Under the pieces are notes generated by a model that saw only the letters and a program-made list of their open reading frames with translations, was not told the DNA's origin and searched no databases. The translations under genes were made by a program, and so were the position numbers. This document shows positions 44,863 through 52,030 of a stretch of 52,030 bases of DNA, piece after piece. Each line of letters opens with the position of its first letter. Positions within the stretch are counted from its first letter, which is position 1. This stretch comes from Polyangiaceae bacterium (GTDB taxonomy: Bacteria > Myxococcota_A > Polyangia > Polyangiales > Polyangiaceae): the NCBI GenBank assembly GCA_020849655.1, contig JADLFU010000093.1, forward strand, positions 1 through 52,030, given 5' to 3'.

Positions 44863-45436
44863 ATGGCCCTCGACGTCCTGTCGCTGCTCGAGCGCGTCCC
44901 CAGGCTCTCGTACTTCCAGCTGCTCGGGCTGTCGCATGAGTGGCACCGCGCGCCCGCGGTGAAGCAGGCGTTCCACGGGTTCGCGGCGCTCTACCACCCC
45001 GACCAGTTCTCCGGCGCGAGCGAGCAGGAGCGCGAGGCGGCGCGCGAGGTGTTCAAGCGCGCGGTCGAGGCGTACGAGGTGCTCCGCGAGCCCGAGCTGC
45101 AGAAGCGCTACGTCGAGCGCTACCTGAAGAAGGGCAAGCTGCGGCTGCCGCCCAACGCGTTCGGCAAGGTCGATCCGTCCGAGCCGAGGCGCCCGAAGAC
45201 CGTGCCGCCCGAGCCGAAGGCGCGCACGTGGCCCGACGAGATGCGCACGGAGGACGGCCGCCAGGTCGCCGCCCGCATCGAGCGGATGATCGCCGCGAAC
45301 AACCTCCAGCCCGCGTACCAGCAGTTCGGGATCCTCGAGCAGCTCGAGGCGGGCAACCCGGCCGTCAAGCGCAAGCTCTCCGCGCTGAAGAAGCGCCTCG
45401 GCCTGTTACCTGACCTGCTGCGCGCCTTTTTGCTAG
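44863..45436 (+). CDS. J-domain protein, C-terminal end unresolved
   Basis: About 190 residues make sense as protein. A J-like domain (YFQLLGLSHEW, then the HPD motif in ALYHPDQFSG and EAYEVLREPELQKRY) is followed by a basic linker and a helical part (RIERMIAANNLQPAYQQFGILEQLEAGNP...LKKRLG). J domains stimulate Hsp70 ATPase. The frame does not stop here: it stays open to 46794, across the whole kinase gene, as Arg-rich sequence that looks non-coding. If one T were missing from the T5 run at 45427-45431, it would stop at TAG (about 45436), just before the kinase ATG; the end given here assumes that. Its position between E2 and the kinase suggests one transcript. Confidence 0.65.
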
Positions 45437-45448
45437 CCTCGTCGGCGC

Positions 45449-46783
45449 ATGTCCCAGGGGTCGACTCAGCTGGTCGCCGGGCGCTACCAGCTCACGCGGA
45501 TGATCGGCCGCGGGGGCATGGGCAGCGTGTGGGAGGGCGTGCACACGAGCCTCGGCACGCGCGTGGCCGTGAAATTCATCGACGGCGAGCTCGCAGAGGC
45601 GCCCGAGGCGCGGCAGCGGTTCCAGAACGAGGCGCGCGCCGCGGCGAAGCTCCAGAGCCGCTACGTCGTGCAGATCCACGATCACGGCGTGATGGACGAC
45701 GGGCGGCCGTTCATCGTGATGGAGTACCTCGAGGGCGAGCCGCTCGACTCGCGCCTCTCGCGGGTCGGGCGGCTGTCGGCGCCCGAGACGGCGCGCATCC
45801 TCGGGCAGGTCGCGCGCGGCCTCGCGAAGGCGCACGAGCTCGGCATCGTGCACCGCGATCTGAAGCCCGAGAACATCTTCATGGTGCGCTCGTCGGACGG
45901 CGACGAGGAGATCGCGAAGATCGTCGATTTCGGCATCGCGAAGATCACCGACACGGGCGCGGGGATCTCGGCGAGCACGCGCACCGGCTCCGTGATCGGC
46001 ACGCCGTTCTACATGAGCCCCGAGCAGGTGCGCGGCCTGAAGACCGTCGATCACCGCACGGACGTCTGGGCGTTCGGCGTCGTCGCGTACCAGTGCCTGA
46101 CAGGTCAGCACGCGTTCTCCGGCGAGTCGACGGGCGATCTGCTCGTGAAGATCTGCACGGTGCCGACGCCGACGCCGTCGCTGATGTTCCAGGGGATCTC
46201 GCCGGCCTTCGACGCGTGGCTCGCGCGCTCGCTCGCGAAGGAGCCCGCCGAGCGCTTCTCGTCGGTGACGGAGCAGGCGAACGAGCTCGCCGCGATCGCG
46301 GGGCTGTCCGGCCCGCACGTCGCGCCGCCGCTCTCGGCGCCGTCGCACGCGCCGAGCGCGCCGGGGGTCGCGGCGACGGTGAGCGCGTACGAGGTCGCCG
46401 GGCTCCCGAAGCGAAGGAGCGGCGCGCTGCCGATCGTGCTCGTCGGCGCCGTGATGCTCGCGATCGGCGTCGGCGGCGCGCTGCTCGTCGTCGGCAACAA
46501 GGGCAAGCGAGCGCGGCGCGAGGCGTCCGCCGCCGCCGTGACGACCGAGGCCCCCGCGACCGCCGCGCCGCCCGCCACGAGCGAGGCGTCGCCGATCGTC
46601 GCGCCCGCGGCCACCTCGACGGCCGCGCCCCCCGAGCCGCCGGCGCCGACCCACCCGCGCAAGCACCGACCGGGCAAGGTGGCCGAGCCGCCTCCGGTCC
46701 GCCCCGAGCCGCCTCCGATCCGCCCCGAGCCGCCGAAGCCGCCGCCGAAAACGAGCCCTGGAAAGGTCGACCTCGGGTATTGA
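45449..46783 (+). CDS. Hanks-type Ser/Thr protein kinase, membrane-anchored
   Basis: 444 residues. A full catalytic domain: glycine loop GRGGMGSVWEG, VAVKFI with the ATP-binding Lys, HRDLKPEN, DFGIAKI, the activation loop ending GTPFYMSPEQVRG, and DVWAFGVVAYQCL. It ends near residue 285. A linker, one membrane helix (LPIVLVGAVMLAIGVGGALLVV) and a Pro-rich tail (about 100 residues, PEPPAPTHPRKH, PPPVRPEPPPIRP) follow, so the tail should be periplasmic. TAGCCT nine bases before the ATG could be a -10. The next gene starts seven bases after the stop and codes for an outer-membrane protein, a possible functional link. Confidence 0.93.
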   Translation: MSQGSTQLVAGRYQLTRMIGRGGMGSVWEGVHTSLGTRVAVKFIDGELAEAPEARQRFQNEARAAAKLQSRYVVQIHDHGVMDDGRPFIVMEYLEGEPLDSRLSRVGRLSAPETARILGQVARGLAKAHELGIVHRDLKPENIFMVRSSDGDEEIAKIVDFGIAKITDTGAGISASTRTGSVIGTPFYMSPEQVRGLKTVDHRTDVWAFGVVAYQCLTGQHAFSGESTGDLLVKICTVPTPTPSLMFQGISPAFDAWLARSLAKEPAERFSSVTEQANELAAIAGLSGPHVAPPLSAPSHAPSAPGVAATVSAYEVAGLPKRRSGALPIVLVGAVMLAIGVGGALLVVGNKGKRARREASAAAVTTEAPATAAPPATSEASPIVAPAATSTAAPPEPPAPTHPRKHRPGKVAEPPPVRPEPPPIRPEPPKPPPKTSPGKVDLGY

Positions 46784-46790
46784 CATTCGC

Positions 46791-48092
46791 ATGAAGCACC
46801 GGGTCTCTGCGCTCGCGCTCGCGCTCTCCCTCTCTTGTTCGGCGGCGCTCGCGCAGTCCGACTCCGACCGCGCCGCGGCCCGCCAGCTCGCCGAGACCGG
46901 GGTGAAGCTGAAGAAGGACGGCAAGTACGCCGAGGCCCTCGACAAGCTCCAGCGCGCGCAGTCGCTGGTCGACGCGCCGACCCACCTCTTGCTCATCGCG
47001 CAGACCCAGGCGGCGCTGGGCCACCTGGTCGAGGCCGCCGAGACGTACCGCAAGCTCGCGCGCGTGACGCTCGCCCCGACCGCGCCCGACGCGTTCAAGA
47101 AGGCGCAGGAGCAGGGCGCGAGGGAGCTCGCGGAGCTCGAGCCGAAGGTGCCGCTCCTGACGCTCACGGTCGAGCCGTCGACCGCGAAGGATCTCGTCGT
47201 GAAGATCGACGGCGTCGCGATCCCGGCGGCGCTCATCGGCGTCGAGCGCCCGACGAACCCCGGCGCGCACGAGGTAGAGGTCTCCGCGACGGGCTTCGAG
47301 ACCGGGCGCCTCACGGTGTCGCTCACCGCCGGCGCGCGCCGCGCCGAGAAGATCACGCTGAAGGCGGGCGGGGCCGGCATCGCCGTGGTCCCCCCGCCGC
47401 CCGCCGGTCAGCCGGCGACGCCGCCCCCGCAGCAGCCCGCCGGCGAGCAGGTGTCCCAGCCTCCCCCTCCGCCTCCTCCGTCGTCGGTCGACGAGCGCAA
47501 GGGGCTGATGCTGCGGTTCGGGGTTGGCGGCGGCTCGGTCAACTCGGAGATGAAGGTCAAGCAAGGCTCCACGTCGGTCGACCTCGGCAAGTTCGGCGGG
47601 CTCGGGCCGTCGCTCGAGTTCTCGCTCGGCGGCACGGTGGCGCGCGGGGTCGTGCTCGGCGGGTCGTTCCTCTTCACGAGCCTCTCATCCGCCACGCGCT
47701 ACACCGCGCCGAGCACGCCGGTCAGGCTCACGGAGGACGACCTGAAGAAGGTGCAGCACACCTACGGGCTGCTGGGCGGCCTCGTCGAGGTGTACCCGAG
47801 CGCGACGAGCGGGTTCCACCTCGGCGGCATCGTGGGCGTCGCGGTCGCGACCCACAAGGGTGACGTCATCAGCTCGGGCACCGGCAAGCAGGACGAGGTC
47901 ACCGGCACGGGCCTCGGCTTCGCGCTCCACGGCGGCTACGACTTCAAGATCGGCGGCTGGTCGGCGGGCCTGCTCGCGCGGTGGTCGAGCCATGCCACAG
48001 AGGGCAAGATCGACGAGCCGCAGTTCTCCGACCTGAAGCTCGCGGGCAACGCGTCCATCGTGTCGCTGATGCTGACGGTGACGAACTACTGA
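46791..48092 (+). CDS. TPR/PEGA-like outer-membrane protein
   Basis: 433 residues with signal peptide (cleavage after ALA). Residues about 25-110 form TPR-like helices (AARQLAETGVKLKKDGKYAEAL, THLLLIAQTQAALGHLVEAA). A beta domain of PEGA type follows (LTLTVEPSTAKDLVVKIDG...PGAHEVEVSATGF), then a Pro/Gln linker (residues about 200-225). The last 200 residues are a predicted barrel with alternating strands, ending in an aromatic residue (LTVTNY). This architecture is frequent in myxobacteria. It follows the kinase gene by 7 bases. Its stop overlaps the convergent DUF2752 gene by seven bases. Confidence 0.82.
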   Translation: MKHRVSALALALSLSCSAALAQSDSDRAAARQLAETGVKLKKDGKYAEALDKLQRAQSLVDAPTHLLLIAQTQAALGHLVEAAETYRKLARVTLAPTAPDAFKKAQEQGARELAELEPKVPLLTLTVEPSTAKDLVVKIDGVAIPAALIGVERPTNPGAHEVEVSATGFETGRLTVSLTAGARRAEKITLKAGGAGIAVVPPPPAGQPATPPPQQPAGEQVSQPPPPPPPSSVDERKGLMLRFGVGGGSVNSEMKVKQGSTSVDLGKFGGLGPSLEFSLGGTVARGVVLGGSFLFTSLSSATRYTAPSTPVRLTEDDLKKVQHTYGLLGGLVEVYPSATSGFHLGGIVGVAVATHKGDVISSGTGKQDEVTGTGLGFALHGGYDFKIGGWSAGLLARWSSHATEGKIDEPQFSDLKLAGNASIVSLMLTVTNY

Positions 48093-48430
48093 CGCGCGCG
48101 CGCCGCGACGACGGCGCAGCCCGCGACGATCGCGACGGCGAGCGCGAGCGCGACGGGTGACGCGCGGTTGTACGCGAGCGCGCGCGACCACTGCCCGTGC
48201 CCGAGCGCCGCGACCCCGCGCGTCAGGCCGCACGACGGGCAGTCGCGCCCCGTGCGCGCGCGGACGGGGCACGGCGGCGACACGACGACGCGCCCCGCCT
48301 CGAGATCGTCGGGCGACACGAGCAGCGCGCCGGCGACGACGAGCCCCGCGCCCGCGCCGAGCAGCGCGGCGTACGCTCGCACGAACCAGCGGGGCACCGG
48401 CCGCGACACGCGGCCGAGCATCGTCGACAT
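48086..48430 (-). CDS. DUF2752 membrane protein
   Basis: 114 residues from the ATG at 48430. Two membrane segments (AYAALLGAGAGLVVAGALL and VALALAVAIVAGCAVVA) flank the family motif CPVRARTGRDCPSCGLTRG and ALGHGQWSRALAYNRASP. DUF2752 proteins are small inner-membrane proteins of unknown function; the Cys-rich loop could bind metal or form disulfides. It is divergent from the small tail-anchored protein gene, with 34 bases between the chosen starts. Confidence 0.8.
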   Translation of the reverse strand: MSTMLGRVSRPVPRWFVRAYAALLGAGAGLVVAGALLVSPDDLEAGRVVVSPPCPVRARTGRDCPSCGLTRGVAALGHGQWSRALAYNRASPVALALAVAIVAGCAVVAARARQ

Positions 48431-48464
48431 TGACCCCCCGCGCATCCGTGACTTTGCTCCGCGC

Positions 48465-48746
48465 GTGCGACGCGGACCGAGGGCCACCTTCGCGCGGGAC
48501 TTCCCGCGGGACGCCGAGCTCGACGCGCTGGTCGACGCGTTCGAGGCGGGCGACTACGCCGCTGTCCGCGCCCGCGCGCCGGAGCTCGCGGCGCGCGCGA
48601 GCGATCCCGAGGTGCGCCGCGCCGCGACCGAGCTCCGCGCGCGCCTCGAGCCCGATCCGCTCGCGAAGAGCATCCTGTACGGCACGGCGCTCTTGCTCGC
48701 CTTCCTGGTCGTGTGGTTCTACACGCACCGCGTCCATGGCCCCTGA
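48465..48746 (+). CDS. Small protein with C-terminal membrane anchor
   Basis: 93 residues if the GTG at 48465 is the start. The N-terminal two thirds are helical and charged (DAELDALVDAFEAGDYAAVRARAPELAARASDPEVRRAATELRARL split over a TPR-like pair). The end is a membrane segment (SILYGTALLLAFLVVWFYTH), so it is tail-anchored with its helices in the cytoplasm. The reading frame is open further upstream, so the start is uncertain. It overlaps the aldo/keto reductase gene by 11 bases and heads that operon. Confidence 0.68.
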   Translation: MRRGPRATFARDFPRDAELDALVDAFEAGDYAAVRARAPELAARASDPEVRRAATELRARLEPDPLAKSILYGTALLLAFLVVWFYTHRVHGP

Positions 48747-49722
48747 TCCCGACGCCCCCGCGCCCCCCCCGCGCGACACCGTGCGCACGCGCAGGCTCGG
48801 GCGCACCGGCATCCAGGTGAGCGAGCTCGCGCTCGGGACGTGGGGCCTCTCGGGCGACGGCTACGGCCCGGTCTCGCAGGCCGACTTCGACGCGGCCGTG
48901 CGCCGCGCCCTCGCGCTCGGCGTGACGGTCTTCGAGACCTGCGACGCGTACGGCCGCGGCCGCGCCGAGGAGACCCTCGGGCGCGTGCTCGCGGAGGCGC
49001 ACGACGAGACGGTCGTCGTCACGCGCGTCGGCGTCGATCGCGAGTGTGATCCGCCCCGCAAGCGCTTCGACGCGCCGTACCTCACGCGCGCGCTCGAGGC
49101 GTCGCGCGAGCGGCTGATGCGCGATCCCGACGTCGTGCTCCTGCACAACCCCGCCGCGAGCACGCTCGCCCGCGCCGACGTCGCGCGCCCGCTGCTCGAG
49201 GCCCGCGAGCGCGGCCGGCTGCGCGCGTGGGGCGTCGCCGCGGGGGACGTCGAGGTCGCCCGCGCGGCGATCGAGCTCGGCGCGGACGTCATCCTGCTCG
49301 CGTACAACCTGCTGTTCGACGGCGATCTCGTGGAGCTCACGCCCGAGCTCGAGGCGCGCGACGTCGGCGTGCTCGCGCGGAGCGTGCTGTCGCACGGGCT
49401 GCTCGCGGGGATGTGGTCGTCCTCGCGGATGTTCCCGCCCGACGATCATCGGCGCGATCGCTGGACACAGGCCGAGCTCGGCACGCGCCTGCACCACGCG
49501 AACGCCGCGCGCTGCCTCATCGACGAGCGCGTGCACACGCTCCGCTCCGCGTCGCTGCGGTTCGTGCTCGAGAACCCGCTCGTCTCGTCGGCCGTGCTCG
49601 GCCCGCGCACGGTGACGCACGTCGAGCAGCTGGTGCGCGAGTCGCGGGGCGGCCCGCCGTACCTCGATCCCGACAGGCTGGCTCGTCTGCCGTCGCGCCT
49701 CGCCGAGGTCGGCGCGCTTTGA
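48736..49722 (+). CDS. Aldo/keto reductase
   Basis: 328 residues. The barrel opens with LGRTGIQVSELALGTWGLSG. FETCDAYGRGRAEETLGRVL carries the catalytic Asp and Tyr, and VVLLHNPAAS supplies the His. The Lys of the usual TK-x-G strand is Arg here (VVVTRVGVD), a change at the fourth tetrad position. FVLENPLVSSAVLGPRTVTHVEQ is the NADPH-binding end. Substrate unknown. The ATG at 48736 gives a short acidic/Pro N-terminus; a later in-frame GTG before RTRRLGRTG is possible. Coupled to the cysQ-like gene by TTGA. Confidence 0.83.
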   Translation: MAPDPDAPAPPPRDTVRTRRLGRTGIQVSELALGTWGLSGDGYGPVSQADFDAAVRRALALGVTVFETCDAYGRGRAEETLGRVLAEAHDETVVVTRVGVDRECDPPRKRFDAPYLTRALEASRERLMRDPDVVLLHNPAASTLARADVARPLLEARERGRLRAWGVAAGDVEVARAAIELGADVILLAYNLLFDGDLVELTPELEARDVGVLARSVLSHGLLAGMWSSSRMFPPDDHRRDRWTQAELGTRLHHANAARCLIDERVHTLRSASLRFVLENPLVSSAVLGPRTVTHVEQLVRESRGGPPYLDPDRLARLPSRLAEVGAL

Positions 49723-50546
49723 CGGCGCCGCTCGCCGATCACGCGCGCACGCTCGCGCACCTCGCCGACATCGCGGAGCAGGCGGGGCGCCTCGTGCTCG
49801 AGGTCTACGCGACCGCGTTCCAGGTCGACCTGAAGGGCCCGAACGATCCCGTCACGCTGGCGGATCACCGCTCGAACGATCACATCACCGCGGCGCTCGC
49901 GCGGAGCTTCCCCGGCGTGCCGATCGTCGCCGAGGAGAGCGACCCCTCTCTCTACGCGGGGCACGAGCGCGCGCGCGAGGTGTTCTTCGTCGATCCGCTC
50001 GACGGCACCCGCGAATTCGTCGCAAGAAATGGGTAATTCGTGATCATGATCGGCCTCGCCGTCGAGGGCCGCGCGGCGCTCGGGGTCGTCCACGCGCCGG
50101 CGCGCGCGCGCACGTGGGCAGGCGCGGTCGACGGCGGCGCGACGGAGCGCGGGGGCGGCGTCCTCTGCCCCATCCACGTCCGCGATCTCGACGATCTCTC
50201 GCGCGCGAGCTGCGTCGTGTCGCGCTCGCGCCGCACGCCGCGCCTCGAGGCCACGCTCGCGCGCCTCGGCGTCACCGACGTGCGACCGCTCGGCAGCGCG
50301 GGCTGCAAGGCGGGCGCCGTCGCGACCGGAGAGGTCGACGCGTACGTCCACCTCGGGCGCGCCGGCTCGCTCTGGGACACCTGCGCGCCGGAGGCCGTCG
50401 TGCGGGGCGCCGGGGGCCGCTACACGCACGAGGACGGCGCCGCGCTCGACTACGCGACGCCCGACCTGCTCGTCCTCGGAGGCATCGTCGCCGCGGGGCC
50501 CCGGGCGCACGCGCGCATCCTCGAGGCCGCGGCCGCGACCCGATGA
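49719..50546 (+). pseudogene. cysQ: CysQ/inositol-monophosphatase-like gene split by an in-frame TAA
   Basis: Translation from the TTG at 49719, which overlaps the previous stop, gives 105 residues up to TAA at 50034-50036. The same frame continues to 50546. Both halves belong to one phosphatase: AEESDP and DPLDGTREF before the stop; FVIMIGLAVEGRAALGVVHAP, LGSAGCKAGAVATGEVDAYVH and LWDTCAPEAV after it. Family members read NG-E-F at this point, so a GAA or GAG codon has become TAA. A GTG at 50040 could restart translation. CysQ removes phosphate from PAP/PAPS. Options: true pseudogene, two-chain enzyme by reinitiation, read-through or a base-call error. The codons before the stop (GCA AGA AAT GGG) are also atypical. 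Confidence 0.8.
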
Positions 50547-51181
50547 CGACGCTCACGCACGTCGAGCTCGCCCGGGCGACGCGCCTCTACGGCTCGACCC
50601 TGGCGCTCCGCGACGCGTCCGCGAGCTTCGCCGCCGGCTCCGTCACCGTGCTCGAGGGGCCGAACGGCTCGGGCAAGAGCACGATGTTGGGCTTGTTGTC
50701 CACGAGCGTGAAGCCGACGAGCGGCAGCGTCGTGTGGCACCCCCTCGGCGACGACCGCGCGGCGGCGCGGCGGCACGTCGGCTGGCTCGGACACGACGCG
50801 GGGGTGTACCCGGATCTGTCCGGAGACGAGAACCTCCGGTGGGCCGCGGCGCTCTATGGCCTCGGCGACGACGCCGCGCGGCGGTCCGCGGCGCGCGTCG
50901 GGCTCGGGAAGATCGGCGCGCGGGCCGTGCGGACGATGTCGCGGGGGCAGCGGCAGCGCGTGGCGCTCGCCCGCGCGCTCGTGCACGCGCCCGGCCTGCT
51001 GTTGCTCGACGAGCCGTCGACAGGCCTCGATCGCGCGGGCACATCGCTGCTCGTGTCGCTGGTGGCCGAGGAGGTGGCGCGCGGCGCCATCGTGGTGCTG
51101 GTGACGCACGACGCCCACCTCCGCGACGAGCTCGGCGCGCGCCGCCTGCGCCTCGATCGCGGGCGCATCGTCGGCGCGTGA
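50543..51181 (+). CDS. ABC transporter ATP-binding protein (CcmA-like)
   Basis: 212 residues, the size of a stand-alone nucleotide-binding domain. Walker A GPNGSGKST, Q-loop region, signature MSRGQRQRVALARAL, Walker B LLLLDEPSTGLD and switch His VLVTHDAH are intact. Length and the LYGSTLALRDASASFAAGSV start resemble CcmA, the ATPase of heme export for cytochrome c maturation, and many cytochromes c are encoded in this window. No permease gene (ccmB) follows in the window, so the assignment is tentative. ATGA overlap with the cysQ-like gene. Confidence 0.8.
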   Translation: MTTLTHVELARATRLYGSTLALRDASASFAAGSVTVLEGPNGSGKSTMLGLLSTSVKPTSGSVVWHPLGDDRAAARRHVGWLGHDAGVYPDLSGDENLRWAAALYGLGDDAARRSAARVGLGKIGARAVRTMSRGQRQRVALARALVHAPGLLLLDEPSTGLDRAGTSLLVSLVAEEVARGAIVVLVTHDAHLRDELGARRLRLDRGRIVGA

Positions 51182-51187
51182 GCCGCG

Positions 51188-51886
51188 TCACGGCAGGACG
51201 CAGCTGAAGCCCGTGCAGGTGTTGAGCCCCTTGCAGGTGTGCTCGGTGTAGACCTGGGTGGTCTGATCGTACGACATGCCCTTGCAAGAGTTGGCGCCGC
51301 CGCAGTGGGGGTGAATCTCGATCTTGCCGCCGAGCGCGTCGCACATCGCGGTGAACTTCTCGAGGGTCATGTCGGGATCGTCCACGGTCTTCGTGATGAC
51401 CGGCGGCGCGCCCGCCGCCCCGGCCGAGCCCGCCATGCCCGCTCCCGCGGCGCCCGCCCCTGATGCGCCGCTCGCGCCTGATGCGCCGCTCGCGCCCGCA
51501 TCTCCGCCCGCGCCTGATGCGCCGCTCGCGCCCGACGCTCCGCTCGCGCCTGATGCGCCGCTCGCGCCCGCATCCCCGCCCGCGCCCGATGCGCCGCTCG
51601 CGCCTGCGTCGCCTCCTGCGCCCGCGCCGCTCGCGCCCGCGAGACCGCCCGACCCTGCCGCCCCCGACGCGCCGCCCACCTCGCCGCCGGCCGATCCGCT
51701 GGTGCCCGCGGCGCCCGTGCCCCCCGCGCCCGAGGAGGCACCCGCGGCGCCCGCGGCCGCGCCGGGAGCGCCCGTCGTCGCCGACTGCCCGGAGTCTGCC
51801 GCGCAGGCCCCTGCGCCGAGCAGGCCCGCGAGCGCGGCGGCGAGCAGGGAGCGTTGGGCCAGGTGGGGAGCGTCGTCGGTCGACAT
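51188..51886 (-). CDS. Lipoprotein with GASGAS spacer and six-Cys C-terminal tail
   Basis: 232 residues from the ATG at 51886; an upstream extension has no signal. Lipobox LLGAGAC. Residues about 35-170 are almost only Gly, Ala and Ser with some Asp (SGASGAGGDAGASGAS). The last 55 residues form a compact Cys-rich domain with Cys at 182, 195, 201, 218, 224 and 229, containing HPHCGGANSCKG and HTCKGLNTCTGFSC. The CKG...C spacing recalls precursor peptides of MNIO systems and other metal-binding secreted peptides; an MNIO gene pair lies 21 kb away. That link is inference. It converges with the ABC gene six bases away. Confidence 0.78.
   Translation of the reverse strand: MSTDDAPHLAQRSLLAAALAGLLGAGACAADSGQSATTGAPGAAAGAAGASSGAGGTGAAGTSGSAGGEVGGASGAAGSGGLAGASGAGAGGDAGASGASGAGGDAGASGASGASGASGASGASGAGGDAGASGASGASGASGAGAAGAGMAGSAGAAGAPPVITKTVDDPDMTLEKFTAMCDALGGKIEIHPHCGGANSCKGMSYDQTTQVYTEHTCKGLNTCTGFSCVLP
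51455..51640 (-). repeat. 18-bp tandem repeats encoding GASGAS
   Basis: Imperfect 18-base units (plus-strand form CCGCTCGCGCCTGATGCG) recur, with some units changed to CCGCCCGCGCCC. They encode the Gly/Ala/Ser spacer of the Cys-tailed lipoprotein. Length variation between strains is likely. Confidence 0.75.
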
Positions 51887-51942
51887 GGGCGGCGACCATA
51901 GCGCGTTCGGCCCGTCGAGGCAGGGCGGGGCCGAGCGAAGAC

Positions 51943-52029
51943 CTACCGCCGCCTCGGCGCCGCCGGTCTCGCCTTCTTGTCTACCTTCGTCCACCACTTG
52001 CCGTTCGGGCCGGTGCCTTGCCAGCGCTT
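51943..52029 (-). CDS. C-terminal end of an unknown protein (partial)
   Basis: Only the last 28 residues lie in the window, entering from the right edge and stopping at TAG (51943-51945). The sequence (KRWQGTGPNGKWWTKV, then a Lys/Arg/Pro/Ala end) has a protein-like mix of Trp, Gly and Lys. This frame is more plausible than the other open frame here, which is an extension of the neighbouring lipoprotein gene. No function can be given. The 56 bases to the lipoprotein start hold nothing clear. Confidence 0.45.
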   Translation of the reverse strand, partial: KRWQGTGPNGKWWTKVDKKARPAAPRRR

Positions 52030-52030
52030 C

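Overview
The window is a very GC-rich chromosomal segment that looks like a myxobacterium (Myxococcota, probably the Polyangiales/Sorangium side). The pointers are near-saturated G/C third codon positions, many GTG/TTG starts and 4-base stop/start overlaps, a large share of lipoproteins and secreted proteins with Gly/Ala/Ser-rich spacers, several C-terminal MYXO-CTERM-like sorting tails (Cys, hydrophobic stretch, Arg cluster), and a Hanks-type kinase next to a TPR/PEGA-like outer-membrane protein. I see no rRNA, tRNA, CRISPR array, insertion sequence or phage gene. Coding density is about 97 percent and no gene-free stretch exceeds 300 bases; the longest is 222 bases, at 32991-33212.

Layout. 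1-5065: tail of a surface protein, an L,D-transpeptidase, a lipoprotein peroxiredoxin coupled to a metallo-beta-lactamase-fold hydrolase, and a low-complexity lipoprotein. 5081-12100: a divergent periplasmic nitrate reductase locus. The leftward arm encodes a tetraheme cytochrome lipoprotein, a four-cluster ferredoxin and an NrfD-type quinol-oxidising membrane protein. The rightward arm encodes NapD, NapA, a doubled (tetraheme) NapB, a NapF-like ferredoxin and an unknown 103-residue protein. No NapC or NapGH is present, so the NrfD/ferredoxin/cytochrome arm presumably feeds electrons from quinol to NapB and NapA. 12112-22134: a CHAP-like repeat protein, a PPP-type phosphatase, small exported proteins, SanA, an MFS transporter, a GxGYxYP protein, a TPR-methyltransferase and a pectinacetylesterase-like lipoprotein. 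22144-24890: a pseudokinase-TM-thioredoxin fusion followed by a metallophosphatase. 25040-28464: a surface protein with an interrupted FnIII domain, a beta-barrel, MscS and a Pro/Gln-rich lipoprotein. 28592-30216: an MNIO (DUF692) enzyme with its DUF2063 partner, the core of a RiPP-modifying (bufferin/Hvf-like) system without a recognisable adjacent precursor. 30229-32990: a ThDP enzyme plus an epimerase. 33213-38174: rpe followed by two metallopeptidase-like lipoproteins flanking a saccharopine-dehydrogenase-like reductase. 38229-43546: a zinc phospholipase C-like surface protein, pruA, orn and a nucleotidase-like multiheme cytochrome. 43611-48092: a 2-oxoacid dehydrogenase E2, a J-domain protein whose frame lacks a stop, a Ser/Thr kinase and a TPR outer-membrane protein. 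48086-52030: DUF2752, a tail-anchored protein, an aldo/keto reductase, a cysQ-like gene interrupted by one TAA, an ABC ATPase, a Cys-tailed lipoprotein and the end of one more gene.

Most worth following up: the MNIO pair and a distant protein with a CKG-type cysteine tail; the unusual Nap electron-transfer set with a duplicated NapB; the pseudokinase/thioredoxin fusion; the cysQ nonsense codon; the stop-less J-domain frame; recurrent promoters abutting start codons (possible leaderless mRNAs); and short islands of AT-ending codons inside GC3-saturated genes.
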